This document shows, in pieces, positions 5,346-5,408 of a stretch of 5,408 nt of DNA. The stretch is from an uncultured Bryobacteraceae bacterium (GTDB lineage Bacteria; Acidobacteriota; Terriglobia; Bryobacterales; Bryobacteraceae). Made by a program: the position numbers and the translations under genes. The stretch spans positions 1-5,408 of the forward strand of contig CAKZVG010000770.1 in NCBI GenBank assembly GCA_937921835.1, given 5' to 3'. The notes beneath the pieces were generated by a model that was not told the origin of the DNA, searched no databases, and saw only the letters and a list, made by a program, of their open reading frames with translations. How positions within the stretch are numbered: the first letter of the stretch is position 1; every line of letters begins with the position of its first letter.

Positions 5346-5408
5346 ATGCGGCGACTGATTGTTTTCCTACTGCTGGCCGCAACCGCCGCGGCCCAGAAGA
5401 AGCCGGTG
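5346..5408 (+). CDS. Exported protein, N-terminal signal peptide only (cut by the window edge)
   Basis: Only 21 codons are visible. They read as a classical Sec signal peptide: basic start MRRL, a hydrophobic core IVFLLLAA, and a likely signal peptidase I site after TAAA, before QKKPV. The mature protein lies beyond the window, so its function is unknown. It is divergent from the acetyltransferase gene. The start is supported by the abrupt onset of a good signal peptide and by the GACAAT hexamer 14 nt upstream. It differs from the sulfatases in having MRRL followed directly by the hydrophobic core, more Sec-like than Tat-like. Confidence 0.7.
   Translation, partial: MRRLIVFLLLAATAAAQKKPV

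Noticed and set aside
5230..5382. Extended N-terminus for the acetyltransferase starting at 5382
   Set aside because: The extra 51 residues are low-complexity, lie before the normal GNAT beginning, and overlap the signal peptide of the divergent gene at 5346.

Overview
The window is a stretch of high-GC bacterial chromosome, densely coded, with short AT-richer islands only where promoters are expected. Three different secreted sulfatases with twin-arginine leaders, a CarD/CdnL transcription factor and a beta-carbonic anhydrase fit a member of Acidobacteriota (Bryobacterales/Solibacter-like) best. That placement is an inference from gene content and style; Planctomycetes, Verrucomicrobia or a related lineage are not excluded. 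No tRNA, rRNA, CRISPR array, transposase, phage gene or integration site was seen.

Layout: (1) 458 to 1, minus strand: N-terminal part of an arylsulfatase-type enzyme that runs off the left edge. (2) 485-1855, plus: a complete sulfatase of the sulfamidase-like (S1_8-like) type, divergent from the first with only 26 bp between the start codons. (3) 2483-1872, minus: a complete beta-carbonic anhydrase. (4) 3019-2510, minus: a CarD-type RNA-polymerase-binding regulator, 26 bp upstream of the carbonic anhydrase and probably co-transcribed with it from a good sigma70-type promoter at 3080-3109. (5) 3020-3322: a 303-bp intergenic region with several dyads and candidate promoters on both strands. 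(6) 3323-4726, plus: a third complete sulfatase. (7) 5229-4777, minus: a RimI-like GNAT acetyltransferase. (8) 5346 to the right edge, plus: the signal peptide of an otherwise unseen exported protein.

How the genes work together: the sulfatases carry three variants of the formylglycine core (C-A-P-T-R, C-S-A-S-R, C-S-P-S-R) and appear to belong to different subfamilies, which suggests desulfation of different positions or substrates outside the cytoplasm. No maturase (FGE or anSME), glycoside hydrolase, lyase or transporter is present here, so this is not a complete polysaccharide utilisation locus. The carD-carbonic anhydrase pair and the RimI-like gene look like housekeeping genes interleaved with the sulfatases.

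The most notable non-coding signal is a recurring TACAAT-like hexamer very close to start codons: TACAAT 10 nt before the partial sulfatase, TACATT 6 nt before its divergent partner, TACAAT 7 nt before the third sulfatase, and GACAAT 14 nt before the last gene. This suggests leaderless or very short-leader transcripts. I did not find a convincing undescribed multi-gene system; most of the window is ordinary coding sequence.
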